NCBI RefSeq assembly: GCF_016811075.1
Contig: NZ_JAFBGL010000002.1
Span: 186,001-250,000 of the forward strand
DNA from: Oceaniferula flava
GTDB taxonomy: Bacteria > Verrucomicrobiota > Verrucomicrobiia > Verrucomicrobiales > Akkermansiaceae
Direction of reading: 5' to 3'
DNA: 64,000 nt
Position 1 is the stretch's first letter. Each line of letters begins with the position of its first letter. Made by a program: the position numbers and the translations under genes. The notes below the pieces were generated by a model. The model was not told the origin of the DNA and made no database searches. It worked only from the letters and a program-made list of their open reading frames with translations. Shown here piece by piece: positions 40,301 through 48,917 of the stretch.

Positions 40301-42437
40301 CGAAGGCGTATTGCAGGAAGACGCTTACTGGGACAATGACGACAATGAAGGCGGCAGCACCAATAACGACCGGATCATCCCCATGATGCAGGACATGCAG
40401 GCTGCAAATCCAGACATCAAATTCTTCGCCAGCCCACGCCCGTTAGATGAAGCCGTTAACAACGTCGCTTGGCAACCCTACCCTCAGTGGATCACTGGCA
40501 GCAGCGGTAGTAATAGCAACTACAGTTTCGACGAGGTCAAATGTTCGGAATATCTACTCCGCTACTTGATTCTGATGAAGCATCACGGGTTCAAGATTTC
40601 CTACATGGACTTGACGAACGAGTGGAACTACCTGAATGCTCAAGATGTCAGGGATATTAAAGCCCTTTTCGACGACTATCTGGATGGCACCAAGCCTGTG
40701 ATCCACCCCGATTATCCTACTGTGACGCTCACTGCCGATGACATCCCCCAATTCGTTGGCCCCTCGGCATGGAGTTACTCTCAGGGGAGATCGTGGATGA
40801 GTGGTGTTCAATATGGCAGCTACAGAGAAGCCCTCTCCATTGCATCATGTCACAACACCGACAAAGGAGGATCGGCACAAAGCTTCGCAGACCGAGTCCA
40901 CGAAATGTATGATGGAAAGTCAGAGCCAGTTCCCGAGATCTGGAATACCGAAGTCCACGGCTGGAAGAGCACCTCTGACGCCGACGAAGTCCTGACATTC
41001 GCCTACATGATGGAATGCATCAATGCGGGGTTCTCCGGGCTCAATGGCTGGCTGGCCATCGGCTTCAGTAATCAGGGGCACTGCTACATCGTCAACAACA
41101 AGCGTAGCGTTAAATACTACATGTTTAAGAAGCTGACCAACACATCGAACCGAGGCTTTGCCCTGGATGTCAATGAACCTGGTGTGTTCAAGGATTATTG
41201 GGACTCTGACCCGGATCAAGCCGATGCAGACTCAGCCGTGTCGGCACTGATTCGTGGCAACTTGATGACGGTCTGGGTTCTCAACCACTCTGACACAGAT
41301 CATCCGGTGACCATCGTTCCTTCTGGCAGAACAATTAGTGACGAACCGATTAAATTCACGCGCTGGAGTCAGTTCGATGGTTTGCCTGTTGAAGGGGAGA
41401 CGGGAACGATCGCAACACATACCGACAGCTACGCTTATGTTACCATTCAGGACAATTCAGCCTACTGCTATGAGATTTTATTAGAGCCGGAGTCCGTGCC
41501 CTACGCACATATCGAAGCGGAGAACTTTGATGGCAGCAATCCGGCTGCACATAGCACCGAGTCCTGCACAGACGTTGGTGGCGGACTGAATCTATCCAAT
41601 ATCAACGAGGGAAATTGGACTCGCTACGACGACATCGATCTGAGCCATGCCACGGACATCCGCCTACGTATCTCCCGTCCAGAAGGGCGTCCTGATGGCG
41701 TCATTGAAATCCGCACCGGCAGCCCAACAGGCCTGCGTATTGGCAAGACAGCAGTTCCAGAAACTGGCGATTGGCAGAATTGGAGCACGATTGAAACACC
41801 TCTCGAGCCGACATCCGGGACTCACGATCTTTACCTGGTCTATGTTGAGGCGAAGTCTAACGAGTCAGGCACTGGTGCCATGTTCAATCTGAACTGGTTC
41901 GAACTCATACAAACACAAACACCTACATCAATAGCGGAGACTCCTATTAGCGGCACTGAGATTACACTTACATGGAATGCCGTTCCGGGTGCTATTGGCT
42001 ACACCGTCAAGCGCTCTACGACTCAGGGAGGTTCCTACAGCATCATCGATGACACCATCACAGGAACAACTTATACCGACACCGGTCTGAATCCAGGTAG
42101 CACCTATTACTACGTCATTGTTGCCAGGTATGCTGATGGCGAAGAAAGCGATGCGTCTGGCGAAGTCGTCGCCGTGCCCTCCGATCCGCTTGTGATCGAA
42201 GACCTCGATTTCCAACTTCCCAGCATGAACTTGGCTGGAGACAATGTAGGTATTCAACTGCTGAATTCAAAACCAGGACACCTCTACCAAGGACAAGAGA
42301 AAAAAGATCTTACAATGGGAAATTGGGTCGATATCGGTGATCCGATCCTTGGAAATGGTGGAGTCATCACATTCAACTTCCCTGTTGATCCCTCAGATAC
42401 CAAATGCTTCTATCGAATTTCTGTTAGTAGGCAGTGA
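37383..42437 (+). CDS. Secreted multidomain GH-A glycosidase (agarase/porphyranase-like)
   Basis: 1684 residues. Signal peptide ends near SYAA (about 33). Three repeats of about 290 residues follow (about 35-320, 327-615, 623-905), each opening with a DW..G.NWD block, running through autotransporter-like beta-helix rungs (GGT.TISGG, GTGTF.VLGS.SSEIGIG) and ending near VMEVENGDI.DNGLAF. The catalytic domain (about 915-1370) begins QQMRYGIDYERLWFW and carries DLTNE1080WN and WNTE1190VHGW, the acid/base and nucleophile expected for clan GH-A; GH86 agarase/porphyranase is the nearest fit by eye. Then a CBM6 (about 1375-1515, IEAENFDGSN to NLNWFEL), FN3 (about 1520-1600) and an 80-residue end. It is flanked by gene scars and probably acquired. 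Confidence 0.82.
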   Translation: MMLSKPPQHLIRFSKKCMTLLVSASLSMASYAATVTLFGDVNSDWDIGLNWDSNLTPAAGDTIYMDLGTVDYSTGTSPNFRSLRLFDDAAMTVSGGEFTVTSSAQWSDCLMNGTFVHTGGNVILNRLEMGSATGYNGIYQLNGGDLDLAREVNGFSLYLGTNRVSDAGGTATFQVVAGSMITRRGVKLGDASVAGIGTFEVIGSQASQIGIGTSSTGNGGWEQHAGSTLKVSIDRLGLTPIFIDDAQGTNSTYATFESGALLDVGYYNSGGPGTWTVMEVENGDITDNGLAFAPGVDTGIWSFNVDNSGPNGLLTVTSTAAAPTAGFINWTGTTSSDWNDGSNWDNNAGPVTAGDHAVINSGTVVYTTASGPNLRALHLLGGTMTISSGLFKSTFGTTSHSLVDSPLYLSGGTVEINEVEVGGRSTGNHGSIHVNGGEFIVARGLGGYSLYLAADHDNNNGGTGLFEISGGSLQTRHGVKLGHATQSGTGTFSVLGAGSSEIGIGARTGDNDGGWTQNSGSVLKVGIDANGLTPIFLHDSAGDTTGTSATFESGALLDVSYYNNGGNAGTWTVMEVENGDIIDNGLAFAAGVDTSIWSFSIDNTGANGTLTVTSTATPANEEVVWVGSESSDWDNGLNWDNATGPYTQRDRAIINSGNVVYNEDNAVNLNALYLNGGTLTISGGLFRAYAQSNWDSRVASSLYHVGGTAQINELEIGSFQGETGFYYLSGGDLEVVRSLGQTAYSIYLGGNHDSSAGGTGTLEISSGSLRTRRGVKLGHESEAGTGTFTVLGSASSEIGIGSHGTGDGSWTQHADSTLKVGIDSQGVTKIFIDDVEGTNGTYATFESGALLDVDYYDTGESGGTWIVMEVENGDITDNGLAFAPGVDTSIWSFSVDNSGSNGVLRVTANGTPSGLILTVGNTRKQQMRYGIDYERLWFWQGSSSVRDKFAAWSVDDCDVDYVRVAINSKYELTEGVLQEDAYWDNDDNEGGSTNNDRIIPMMQDMQAANPDIKFFASPRPLDEAVNNVAWQPYPQWITGSSGSNSNYSFDEVKCSEYLLRYLILMKHHGFKISYMDLTNEWNYLNAQDVRDIKALFDDYLDGTKPVIHPDYPTVTLTADDIPQFVGPSAWSYSQGRSWMSGVQYGSYREALSIASCHNTDKGGSAQSFADRVHEMYDGKSEPVPEIWNTEVHGWKSTSDADEVLTFAYMMECINAGFSGLNGWLAIGFSNQGHCYIVNNKRSVKYYMFKKLTNTSNRGFALDVNEPGVFKDYWDSDPDQADADSAVSALIRGNLMTVWVLNHSDTDHPVTIVPSGRTISDEPIKFTRWSQFDGLPVEGETGTIATHTDSYAYVTIQDNSAYCYEILLEPESVPYAHIEAENFDGSNPAAHSTESCTDVGGGLNLSNINEGNWTRYDDIDLSHATDIRLRISRPEGRPDGVIEIRTGSPTGLRIGKTAVPETGDWQNWSTIETPLEPTSGTHDLYLVYVEAKSNESGTGAMFNLNWFELIQTQTPTSIAETPISGTEITLTWNAVPGAIGYTVKRSTTQGGSYSIIDDTITGTTYTDTGLNPGSTYYYVIVARYADGEESDASGEVVAVPSDPLVIEDLDFQLPSMNLAGDNVGIQLLNSKPGHLYQGQEKKDLTMGNWVDIGDPILGNGGVITFNFPVDPSDTKCFYRISVSRQ

Positions 42438-42442
42438 CACTG

Positions 42443-42496
42443 CTTGAGGACCATTTCACCTTTGGGGGTGACTTCGAAGAGGCGCTTGTTGTTGGA
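42443..42496 (-). pseudogene. Fragment of an arylsulfotransferase gene
   Basis: On the minus strand this reads NNKRLFEVTPKGEMVLK, against YNKRIFEVTPKGEMVLNF in the gene at 33291-35039; at DNA level about 54 bp match 33373-33425. It lies 20 nt before the stop-codon side of the intact oxidoreductase and 6 nt after the giant glycosidase stop. In the 33-kb copy an oxidoreductase scar lies beside an intact sulfotransferase; here the reverse is seen. Confidence 0.8.
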
Positions 42497-42516
42497 AATG
42501 CCTACCGTTGCACCCA

Positions 42517-43548
42517 TCAACGCAGCGCATCCGCTTCGTAGGCCAGGCCGATCTCAGCGCGCCATAGATCGAGGGCTTTCATGTTACCGATGGTGTCGTC
42601 CAGGCGCATGCCAACGGCGTGTTGGTCGAGCGGGTGGCCACGAAGTTCAGCCGCAAAACTAACAATCTCGTGGGTGTAGAGCGGTGGCGTTGTTTCCGCT
42701 TCGATCACCTCCACTTCGTCAATGCCGTCCAGCTGCACCTGAATCTCGTCATTGCAGAACCAAGGTTTCTGGACAGTGATCCGGCCCTTGTCACCGTAGA
42801 TGGCAGCTTTCATATCCATGTTCATGTTGATGGCACAGCTCAGGCGGGCGAGGATGTCGCCTTCGAAGCGCAGAGTCGCGGTGGTGCACAGATCGATCTT
42901 GGATTGACGATCCAGCTGGCCCATGGCGCTCAATTCGAGCGGTTCCGAGAAGAGTCGGCCGACTGCGCGTCCGGCGATCAGACGGGCAAACGACATGGTG
43001 TAACACCCGACGTCCAAAATGCCGCCGCCGCCCAGGCTGTTATTGATCAATCGATGCACCGGATCTGGGCTGCTGTTGTAACAAAAATCAGCCTCAATGA
43101 AGCGGACTTTTCCGATCACACCGGAGCTTACCAGATCGGCCACTTTCTGGGTCTGGGGATGATGGCGATACATGAAAGCCTCGCGTAGGATGCGGCCGTT
43201 GTCCTTGGCCAACTTCTGCGCGAGTTTCGCCTGGCGCAGGTTCATGGTCATCGGCTTTTCGCAGAGCACATGTTTCCCCGCCATCAGACTGCGAGAGATC
43301 CACTCGAAGTGCAGTGGGTGAACGGTGGAAATATAAACCGCGTCCACTTCCGGATCCGCCAGCATGTCTGCGTAGTTCCCATAGGCGTGCAGCGCGCCGT
43401 GTTGAGCGGCAAAGGCTTTTGCCGAATCCTCATCACGTGCTGCCACCGCATGGATTACATTGTTCTCGGTTTCATTCACCGCGGCTGCAAATTTATGGGC
43501 AATATTGCCGCAGGCAAGAAGGCCCCAACGAAGTGTTTGTTTAGTCAT
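42517..43548 (-). CDS. Gfo/Idh/MocA-family oxidoreductase
   Basis: 343-residue NAD(P)-dependent sugar or polyol dehydrogenase. Rossmann start LRWGLLACGNIAHKFAAAV (GxGxxA-type), the dinucleotide and catalytic loop HVLCEKPMTMN (Lys of EKP), and HRLINNSLGGGGILDVGCY, where the D-x-G-x-Y block belongs to the substrate domain. Such enzymes oxidise or reduce sugars from polysaccharide breakdown, which would fit the neighbouring glycosidase and sulfatases, but the substrate is not deducible. It is the intact version of two 3' scars at 33.2 and 36.6 kb. Confidence 0.92.
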   Translation of the reverse strand: MTKQTLRWGLLACGNIAHKFAAAVNETENNVIHAVAARDEDSAKAFAAQHGALHAYGNYADMLADPEVDAVYISTVHPLHFEWISRSLMAGKHVLCEKPMTMNLRQAKLAQKLAKDNGRILREAFMYRHHPQTQKVADLVSSGVIGKVRFIEADFCYNSSPDPVHRLINNSLGGGGILDVGCYTMSFARLIAGRAVGRLFSEPLELSAMGQLDRQSKIDLCTTATLRFEGDILARLSCAINMNMDMKAAIYGDKGRITVQKPWFCNDEIQVQLDGIDEVEVIEAETTPPLYTHEIVSFAAELRGHPLDQHAVGMRLDDTIGNMKALDLWRAEIGLAYEADALR

Positions 43549-43926
43549 CTTGCCCGAGAGTCATCGTTGCATCCTAACTATTCAACCTAACAGTATAAAA
43601 GCGAACATGAGAAATAACACTCAGTTGAAACGGTTCTGCGTGGGGGCGTCTTCTTGACCATCTGTGATGGACTGCCAGATAGCTGGTTTTGCAAAGCTGT
43701 GCCAAATTACGAGTGAAACAGCAGTGTTCGGCTGTTTGTCAGCCTACTCGGTAAGCTTCCGACGGACGATGACCTGTGATGAGGGCGGGTGTCAAAATGA
43801 CATCAATTGGGTGATGTGTCATCTGGGCAGGTCGAGACATGTGGTATTAACGATCTAGAAAAATTCTGATGGCACTTGTCGGATGGATTTGATCTGACAC
43901 GTTCTATTTCTTACCCAATCGAGATC
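43549..43926. other. Intergenic gap, no gene seen
   Basis: 378 nt between divergent genes. Contains one imperfect inverted repeat, ATGACATCA / TGATGTGTCAT (about 43797-43822), which might be a regulatory site. Short open frames lack ribosome sites and protein-like content. Confidence 0.4.
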
Positions 43927-44586
43927 ATGGAAAATAGGCAACCTTTGAACTTTGAGCGTCTTCCTGCGGATGAAATGCAGGAGCGGGCGCGGTCGTTTTT
44001 TGAACTGATGAAGCCGCGGCGGTCGGTGCGTGATTTCTCTGAGGATCCCATTCCCGACGGGGTGCTCGAACATTGTATTGAGGTGGCTGGCAGGGCTCCG
44101 AATGGGGCGAACCAGCAGGCCTGGCATTTTGCCGTGGTGAAAAGTGCCGAGGTAAAGCGGAAGATCCGTGAGGCGGCGGAAGCTGAGGAGAGGGAGTTCT
44201 ATCAATCACGCGCGCCGCAGGAGTGGCTGGATGCGCTGGATCATCTGGGCACGGATGCGAACAAGCCATTTCTGGAACGTGCCCCCGCTCTGATCGCGGT
44301 CTTTCAGAAGTCGCGTGTGGTGGATGAGGAGGGCAAGGAGGGGAAAACGTATTACCCGAAGGAGTCGGTCGGTTTAGCCTGCGGTTTTCTGATCACCGCT
44401 CTGCACCATGCCGGACTGGCCAGCCTCACGCACACGCCGAGCCCCATGCATTTCCTCAATCAAGTTTTGCAGCGTCCCGCTTCAGAGAAGCCGTTCCTGT
44501 TACTCGTAGTTGGCTATCCGGCGGAGGGCTGCACGGTGCCTGAGATAACTAAGAAATCGTTAGATGAGATCGTCTCGGTTCATTGA
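43927..44586 (+). CDS. Nitroreductase-family flavoprotein
   Basis: 219 residues from ATG 43927; a start 51 nt upstream is possible but adds no family sequence. FMN-binding landmarks: [17 protein letters not shown] at the N-terminus, [15 protein letters not shown], and a late [15 protein letters not shown] with glycine-rich [16 protein letters not shown]. The family uses NAD(P)H to reduce nitro groups, quinones or flavins; a dehalogenase or BluB-type role cannot be excluded. Cytoplasmic. Single gene. Confidence 0.9.
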   Translation: MENRQPLNFERLPADEMQERARSFFELMKPRRSVRDFSEDPIPDGVLEHCIEVAGRAPNGANQQAWHFAVVKSAEVKRKIREAAEAEEREFYQSRAPQEWLDALDHLGTDANKPFLERAPALIAVFQKSRVVDEEGKEGKTYYPKESVGLACGFLITALHHAGLASLTHTPSPMHFLNQVLQRPASEKPFLLLVVGYPAEGCTVPEITKKSLDEIVSVH

Positions 44587-44968
44587 TCTCGGAAGCTGCA
44601 AGATTGATGCAAACGCCCCTTCAGAGGAGATTCAGAAGGATGTGAATTGCTCAACAGTCCTAGGTTTCTAAAATATCGATGGTGGTGCGGTTGGGACTGA
44701 TTGAGTGAACATGGACTGCCTGTGATGGGCCATCCCTTATAGGAATGAAGTCAGCTGGACGATTGAGTGGTTTGGCTGCATGTGTCTGTTTTTGTGCATA
44801 GCATTGGATGCCTATTCGTCAGATGGGCACGCTTCTATAACTATGCTTCGTTGGATTCTGTAAATAGATGAGAGCGAGGTTTTCTAACATATTTTGTGGT
44901 CAGGAGATTTTAATGTGTTAGGGGATAAGGAAGTCTAACACTCCCGTCGACCTGCACATGAAACAAAC
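44587..44968. other. Intergenic gap, no gene seen
   Basis: 382 AT-richer nt upstream of the LuxR-type gene. No credible frame, tRNA or strong hairpin was found. The promoter of the regulator is presumably here, but no clear -35/-10 pair could be chosen. Confidence 0.4.
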
Positions 44969-45778
44969 ATGGTATTACAAGAACTCACAGAACTGACGCA
45001 AGAGGAACAGAACCACCTTCATGATCTTTGGCGTGTGGCCGCTGAGGCACGGCTGACTAATGTGAGGGAAATTTTGCGAAGATACACGGTGATGCTGGCG
45101 GACTTATTGGATGCCAAGAATGTCGTGTGGCTGGCAGCCATTCATGGGAAAGCACCGAGTGATGTATTTTCGACCCGGATCTTCGATGGCTGGTGGTGCA
45201 TGGATTTGATTGATTTTGCACCTGTGTTGGATCTGGCTCACGGCCAATCGGTCTATTTCGAATATGCCAAAAAATACGGACCCGGCGCGGACACGATCAA
45301 CATTGTCAGGACGGCGGGAAAACATCGGGTGCAACTTCGGCAAGATGTGATCTCGGATGACGAACACGAGCGTTTTTGGAAAACCAAGTGCTACTATGTG
45401 CCGATCCTCGGAATTAAGGAGCGCATGCACGCAGTCTACACGGTCACTCCTGAGGTTGAGTCCTATTTTTTAATTGATCGGGCCCCTGATCAGGATCCCT
45501 TCAGTGAGCGGGAGCGCGGATTGGCACGCTTGGCTATTTTGGGTTCTGTAAACCTCCATCAGAAGCTGTTACTTGAACGAGGATTGATTCCTCCGGCAAG
45601 GGCTCCTTTGTCCCCTAGGGAAATGGAGGCGTTCTCCTTACTGTTCACCGATTTTACCCACAAGGAAATCGCCATGGAGATGAATGTGGAAGTAAGCACA
45701 GCGATCCAATACATTAACTCGATCTACCGAAAATTTGGAGTTCGAGGGCGTAATGGGTTGGTGGCAAGTTGTATCTAA
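44969..45778 (+). CDS. LuxR-type HTH transcriptional regulator
   Basis: 269 residues. The C-terminal about 60 residues are a LuxR/GerE helix-turn-helix: LSPREMEAFSLLFTDFTHKEIAMEMNVEVSTAIQYINSIYRKFGV, with the last helix for DNA contact. The N-terminal about 190 residues may be a GAF-like sensor (LLDAKNVVWLAAI, aromatic-rich middle, FSERERGLARLAILGSV at its end), but no ligand residues are recognised. There is no receiver domain or adjacent kinase, so it is probably a one-component regulator. Target unknown. Confidence 0.83.
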   Translation: MVLQELTELTQEEQNHLHDLWRVAAEARLTNVREILRRYTVMLADLLDAKNVVWLAAIHGKAPSDVFSTRIFDGWWCMDLIDFAPVLDLAHGQSVYFEYAKKYGPGADTINIVRTAGKHRVQLRQDVISDDEHERFWKTKCYYVPILGIKERMHAVYTVTPEVESYFLIDRAPDQDPFSERERGLARLAILGSVNLHQKLLLERGLIPPARAPLSPREMEAFSLLFTDFTHKEIAMEMNVEVSTAIQYINSIYRKFGVRGRNGLVASCI

Positions 45779-45963
45779 CCGTTGTTCACAAGATCATCCC
45801 AGCCTCAAGCATTGTGGCTTCTTTAAGGTGAAGATAGATCATAGTCCAAGTTAACCTAGACGATGGGAACGCATTGTCATTACCTCATCCGAGTTCTCTG
45901 TTTATTCCCTTTTGGGGCATCTGCTGCCCACGCCGACTCTCGTTGTCACGTGGGCTGGCTGGA

Positions 45964-47037
45964 CTACATTCCTGCGTCTTCGAGTTTCTGTGCCATCTCC
46001 ACTTTTTGCAGCGCCTCGGTGAGTTCGAACAGGTCGCCATCGAAGATGCCGTCCATATTGTGGGTGGTGAAGCCGATGCGGTGATCGGTGATGCGCGATT
46101 GGGGGAAGTTGTAGGTGCGGATTTTCTCCGAGCGATCACCGGATCCGATCAATGAGCGGCGCTGAGCGGAGTATTCCTCGGCTTGCTTGCGCTGCTTTTC
46201 CTCGAACAGCTTGGCGCGGATAATTTCCAAGGCTTTCTCTTTGTTCTGAGTCTGGGAGCGACCGTCCTGACACTTCACCTGGATGCCGGTGGGAAGGTGG
46301 GTAATCTGGACCGCGGAGTCGGTGGTGTTGACGTGCTGACCGCCGGGGCCGCCGGAGCGGGTGGCTTTGATCTCAAGCTCTTCCATTTTCAGTTCCACAT
46401 CGACGTCTTCGGCCTCGGGCATGACGGCCACGGTGCAGGTGGAGGTGTGAATGCGGCCTTGGGTCTCGGTGGCGGGAACTCGCTGGACGCGGTGCACGCC
46501 GGACTCGTATTTCAAGTAACGGAACACCTCTTCCCCGGTGATTTTCATCACAGCTTTGGAGAAGCCACCGGCTTCGGACGGCATGGCATCGATGACTTCG
46601 TATTTCCAGCTGCGCTGCTCGGCGTAGCGCTGATACATACGCATCACTTCCCCGGCAAAGATGGCTGCTTCGTCGCCGCCGGCGCCGGAGCGGATTTCTA
46701 ACAAGGCATCGCGGTCCTCGGCTTCATCACGTGGCAGCAGGGCGTATTGCAGCTGCTCCGAGAGTGTTTCGATCTTTTTTTCCAGTTCGGGGATTTCCAT
46801 TTCGGCCATCTCAGCCATTTCCGGGTCCTCCTCTTTGGCGAGCTCGCGGTTTTCCTCGAGGTTGGTTTTGGCCGATTCCAGTTCATCCCACATGGCCAGC
46901 AGGTCCTTGAGACGAGCGTGTTCACTCATCACGGACTTGCCGCGTTTGGGATCGGAGAAGAGGTCTGGATCGGTGATGAGCTGTTCGACCTCCGCGAAGC
47001 GTTCGCGGCGTTGTTCGATGAGAGTGCTGTAGTCCAT
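45964..47037 (-). CDS. prfA: Peptide chain release factor 1
   Basis: 357 residues. Recognises UAA and UAG stop codons and triggers peptide release. The class-defining PAT tripeptide is in HRVQRVPATETQGRIHTS, so this is RF1 and not RF2. The catalytic GGQ lies in RSGGPGGQHVNTTDSAV, and the C-terminal helix block RSLIGSGDRSEKIRTYNFPQ is intact. Length is normal. It is the last gene of a minus-strand cluster nrnA-truB-prfA (47-nt gap after truB) linked to translation and RNA turnover. Confidence 0.97.
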   Translation of the reverse strand: MDYSTLIEQRRERFAEVEQLITDPDLFSDPKRGKSVMSEHARLKDLLAMWDELESAKTNLEENRELAKEEDPEMAEMAEMEIPELEKKIETLSEQLQYALLPRDEAEDRDALLEIRSGAGGDEAAIFAGEVMRMYQRYAEQRSWKYEVIDAMPSEAGGFSKAVMKITGEEVFRYLKYESGVHRVQRVPATETQGRIHTSTCTVAVMPEAEDVDVELKMEELEIKATRSGGPGGQHVNTTDSAVQITHLPTGIQVKCQDGRSQTQNKEKALEIIRAKLFEEKQRKQAEEYSAQRRSLIGSGDRSEKIRTYNFPQSRITDHRIGFTTHNMDGIFDGDLFELTEALQKVEMAQKLEDAGM

Positions 47038-47084
47038 GGTGGAAGTATTCAGTTAGAATTATTCTGTATTCAGTTCGAGTGGTG

Positions 47085-47819
47085 CTAGGCACCTCTCATG
47101 AGGGAAATTTCGGCGAGGGAAATGAGGGAGTTTTTGATGTCTTCGGCGGTGGCTGTTTTCAGGTCGGCGGCAGTCATGGCGCGGTCGACGGTGAACTTGC
47201 CGGAGCGGGTGCGGCGGAGTGCGGAGAGGTGGGCGCCGCAACCGAGGTCCTGGCCGATGTCGTGGGCGTAAGTGCGGACGTAGAAGCCTTTTGAGCAGTT
47301 CACTTTGAAATCGACTTCCGGCACGGCGGTGCGAGTGATTTCGTAGTCGGTGACGTAAACCGCGCGGGCCTTGCGTTCCACCTCGATGCCTTTGCGGGCG
47401 AGTTTGTAGAGGGGCACGCCGTTCTTTTTAATCGCGGAGACCATGGGGGGCGTCTGCTCGAAGGGGCCGACGTATTTTTTGAAGGCGGCGTCGATTTCCT
47501 CGTCCGTGAAAGGTGGCACTTCCTTCTCTTCGACAATGTCGCTTTCCTTGTCCTGGGAGCCGGTGGTGATGCCCAGAGTCATGGTGCCGGTGTATTCCTT
47601 GTCCTCGGACATCAGCAGGTCCTGAATCTTCGTGGCCTTGCCGATGACTAACATCAGCAGTCCGGTGGCCATGGGGTCGAGGGTGCCGCAGTGGCCGATT
47701 TTTTTAAACTTGAGCTGTCGGCGACAGATCGCGACGGCATCGTGCGAGGTCATGTCAGGCTCCTTGTCGATGAGCAAGACACCGCAAGGCGCATCGGTGA
47801 TGAGTGGATTCTGGGACAT
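47085..47819 (-). CDS. truB: tRNA pseudouridine-55 synthase
   Basis: 244 residues. Makes pseudouridine 55 in the T loop of tRNAs. Catalytic Asp48 lies in GHCGTLDPMATGLL; other family blocks are GVLLIDKEPDMTSHD, KEYTGTMTLGITTGSQD and KGFYVRTYAHDIGQDLG. Shorter than the E. coli protein (314 aa) because the C-terminal PUA extension is reduced, as in many bacteria. The start overlaps the stop of nrnA (TAATG-type junction), so translation is coupled. Confidence 0.96.
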   Translation of the reverse strand: MSQNPLITDAPCGVLLIDKEPDMTSHDAVAICRRQLKFKKIGHCGTLDPMATGLLMLVIGKATKIQDLLMSEDKEYTGTMTLGITTGSQDKESDIVEEKEVPPFTDEEIDAAFKKYVGPFEQTPPMVSAIKKNGVPLYKLARKGIEVERKARAVYVTDYEITRTAVPEVDFKVNCSKGFYVRTYAHDIGQDLGCGAHLSALRRTRSGKFTVDRAMTAADLKTATAEDIKNSLISLAEISLMRGA

Positions 47820-48796
47820 TAGGAAATAGCGTTGGAAATCGCAGCGAGCACTTTTTCGCGGGCGTCGCTGATGGGGCCGGCCATGCGGATGCCGGCGGCG
47901 CGGGCGTGACCGCCGCCACCAAAGAGCTGGGCGGTCTCACAGGCGTTGAAGGTATCGTCTTTCGCGCGCAGCGATACGCGGATCTTACCGTCTTCGAGCT
48001 CCTCGAAGAAGGCAGCGGCAACGACTCCATCGATACCGCGAATCAGATCGATCTGGTCCTCGGAGTCCTCTGGTTTGAGATTGTATTCTTCCTTCACCGA
48101 GTAAGGCAGCTCCCAGTGGGCGACCTTGCCGTCGTTTTCTAACTGCAGGGTGTTCAGCAGTGAACGCAGCAGTTCGATTTTGCGGTAAGGGTTGCTGTCG
48201 TAAATCTGGGCGTTGATGGTGCCGACGTCGAGACCGCGGCGGACCAGGTCGGCCGCCATTTCGTAGGTGGCTGCGGTGGTGTTGGAATATTGGAACGAGC
48301 CGGTGTCGGTGGAAACGGCGACGTAGATGGCATCGCGGGTGGCATCCGGCAGCGGCATGTCGGCGCTCTTGATCAGTTGGTAGAGAATCTGGCCGGTGGC
48401 AGGCGAAGTGGAGTCGATGTGATTTAGATCGCCGTAGGCCGGGTTGGAAATATGGTGATCGATGTTGATCCAGAGCTTGGCTTTGGAAGCGGCGTGCAGG
48501 GCATTCTCGCCGAGGCGTGGTTTGGTGGCGCAGTCGAGAGCGATGCAGACCTGGACATCGAGCGGTTCTGCCGGCGGTGTTTGGATGCGTTGGCTTTCCG
48601 CCATGAAGCTCAAGTTGTCAGGCAGGCCGTCCTCATTGATGTAGTGCACGGTTTTACCCATGGCCTCGAGGGCGTGGCCGAGTGCGAGCTGGGAGCCGAT
48701 GGCATCGCCGTCGGGGCGAATGTGGCTGAGGAGGATGAAGGAGTCGTGGGCGCGGATGGCCTCGGTGATTTCGGCGTAGGTGGAATTTTCACTCAT
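47819..48796 (-). CDS. nrnA: DHH/DHHA1 phosphoesterase, NrnA-like (nanoRNase/pAp phosphatase)
   Basis: 325 residues. DHH-domain motifs: LLSHIRPDGDAIGSQLAL (motif I), CIALDCAT, the DHH block WINIDHHISN, and AVSTDTGSFQYSNT. The C-terminal DHHA1 domain has the RNA-binding GGGGHARAAG. Family members degrade 2-5 nt RNAs and 3'-phosphoadenosine-5'-phosphate, and some also degrade pApA from c-di-AMP breakdown. It sits back to back with the c-di-AMP synthase gene, which makes that last role attractive but unproven. First gene of the cluster with truB and prfA. Confidence 0.93.
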   Translation of the reverse strand: MSENSTYAEITEAIRAHDSFILLSHIRPDGDAIGSQLALGHALEAMGKTVHYINEDGLPDNLSFMAESQRIQTPPAEPLDVQVCIALDCATKPRLGENALHAASKAKLWINIDHHISNPAYGDLNHIDSTSPATGQILYQLIKSADMPLPDATRDAIYVAVSTDTGSFQYSNTTAATYEMAADLVRRGLDVGTINAQIYDSNPYRKIELLRSLLNTLQLENDGKVAHWELPYSVKEEYNLKPEDSEDQIDLIRGIDGVVAAAFFEELEDGKIRVSLRAKDDTFNACETAQLFGGGGHARAAGIRMAGPISDAREKVLAAISNAIS

Positions 48797-48917
48797 GGGC
48801 GTGGAACGGGTCGAACGTTGCGGAGTGGAGGCATAAACTCTGGCAAGCGATGGCGCAAGGGTTTTAGAAGTATTGGGTTTCCTGTTTCAGGGTTTGTGGT
48901 TATGTTCTTTCCCGCAA

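Noticed and set aside
45863-46084. 73-codon frame with a signal-peptide-like start
   Set aside because: Most of it overlaps the 3' end of prfA and there is no ribosome site; the hydrophobic start is probably chance.
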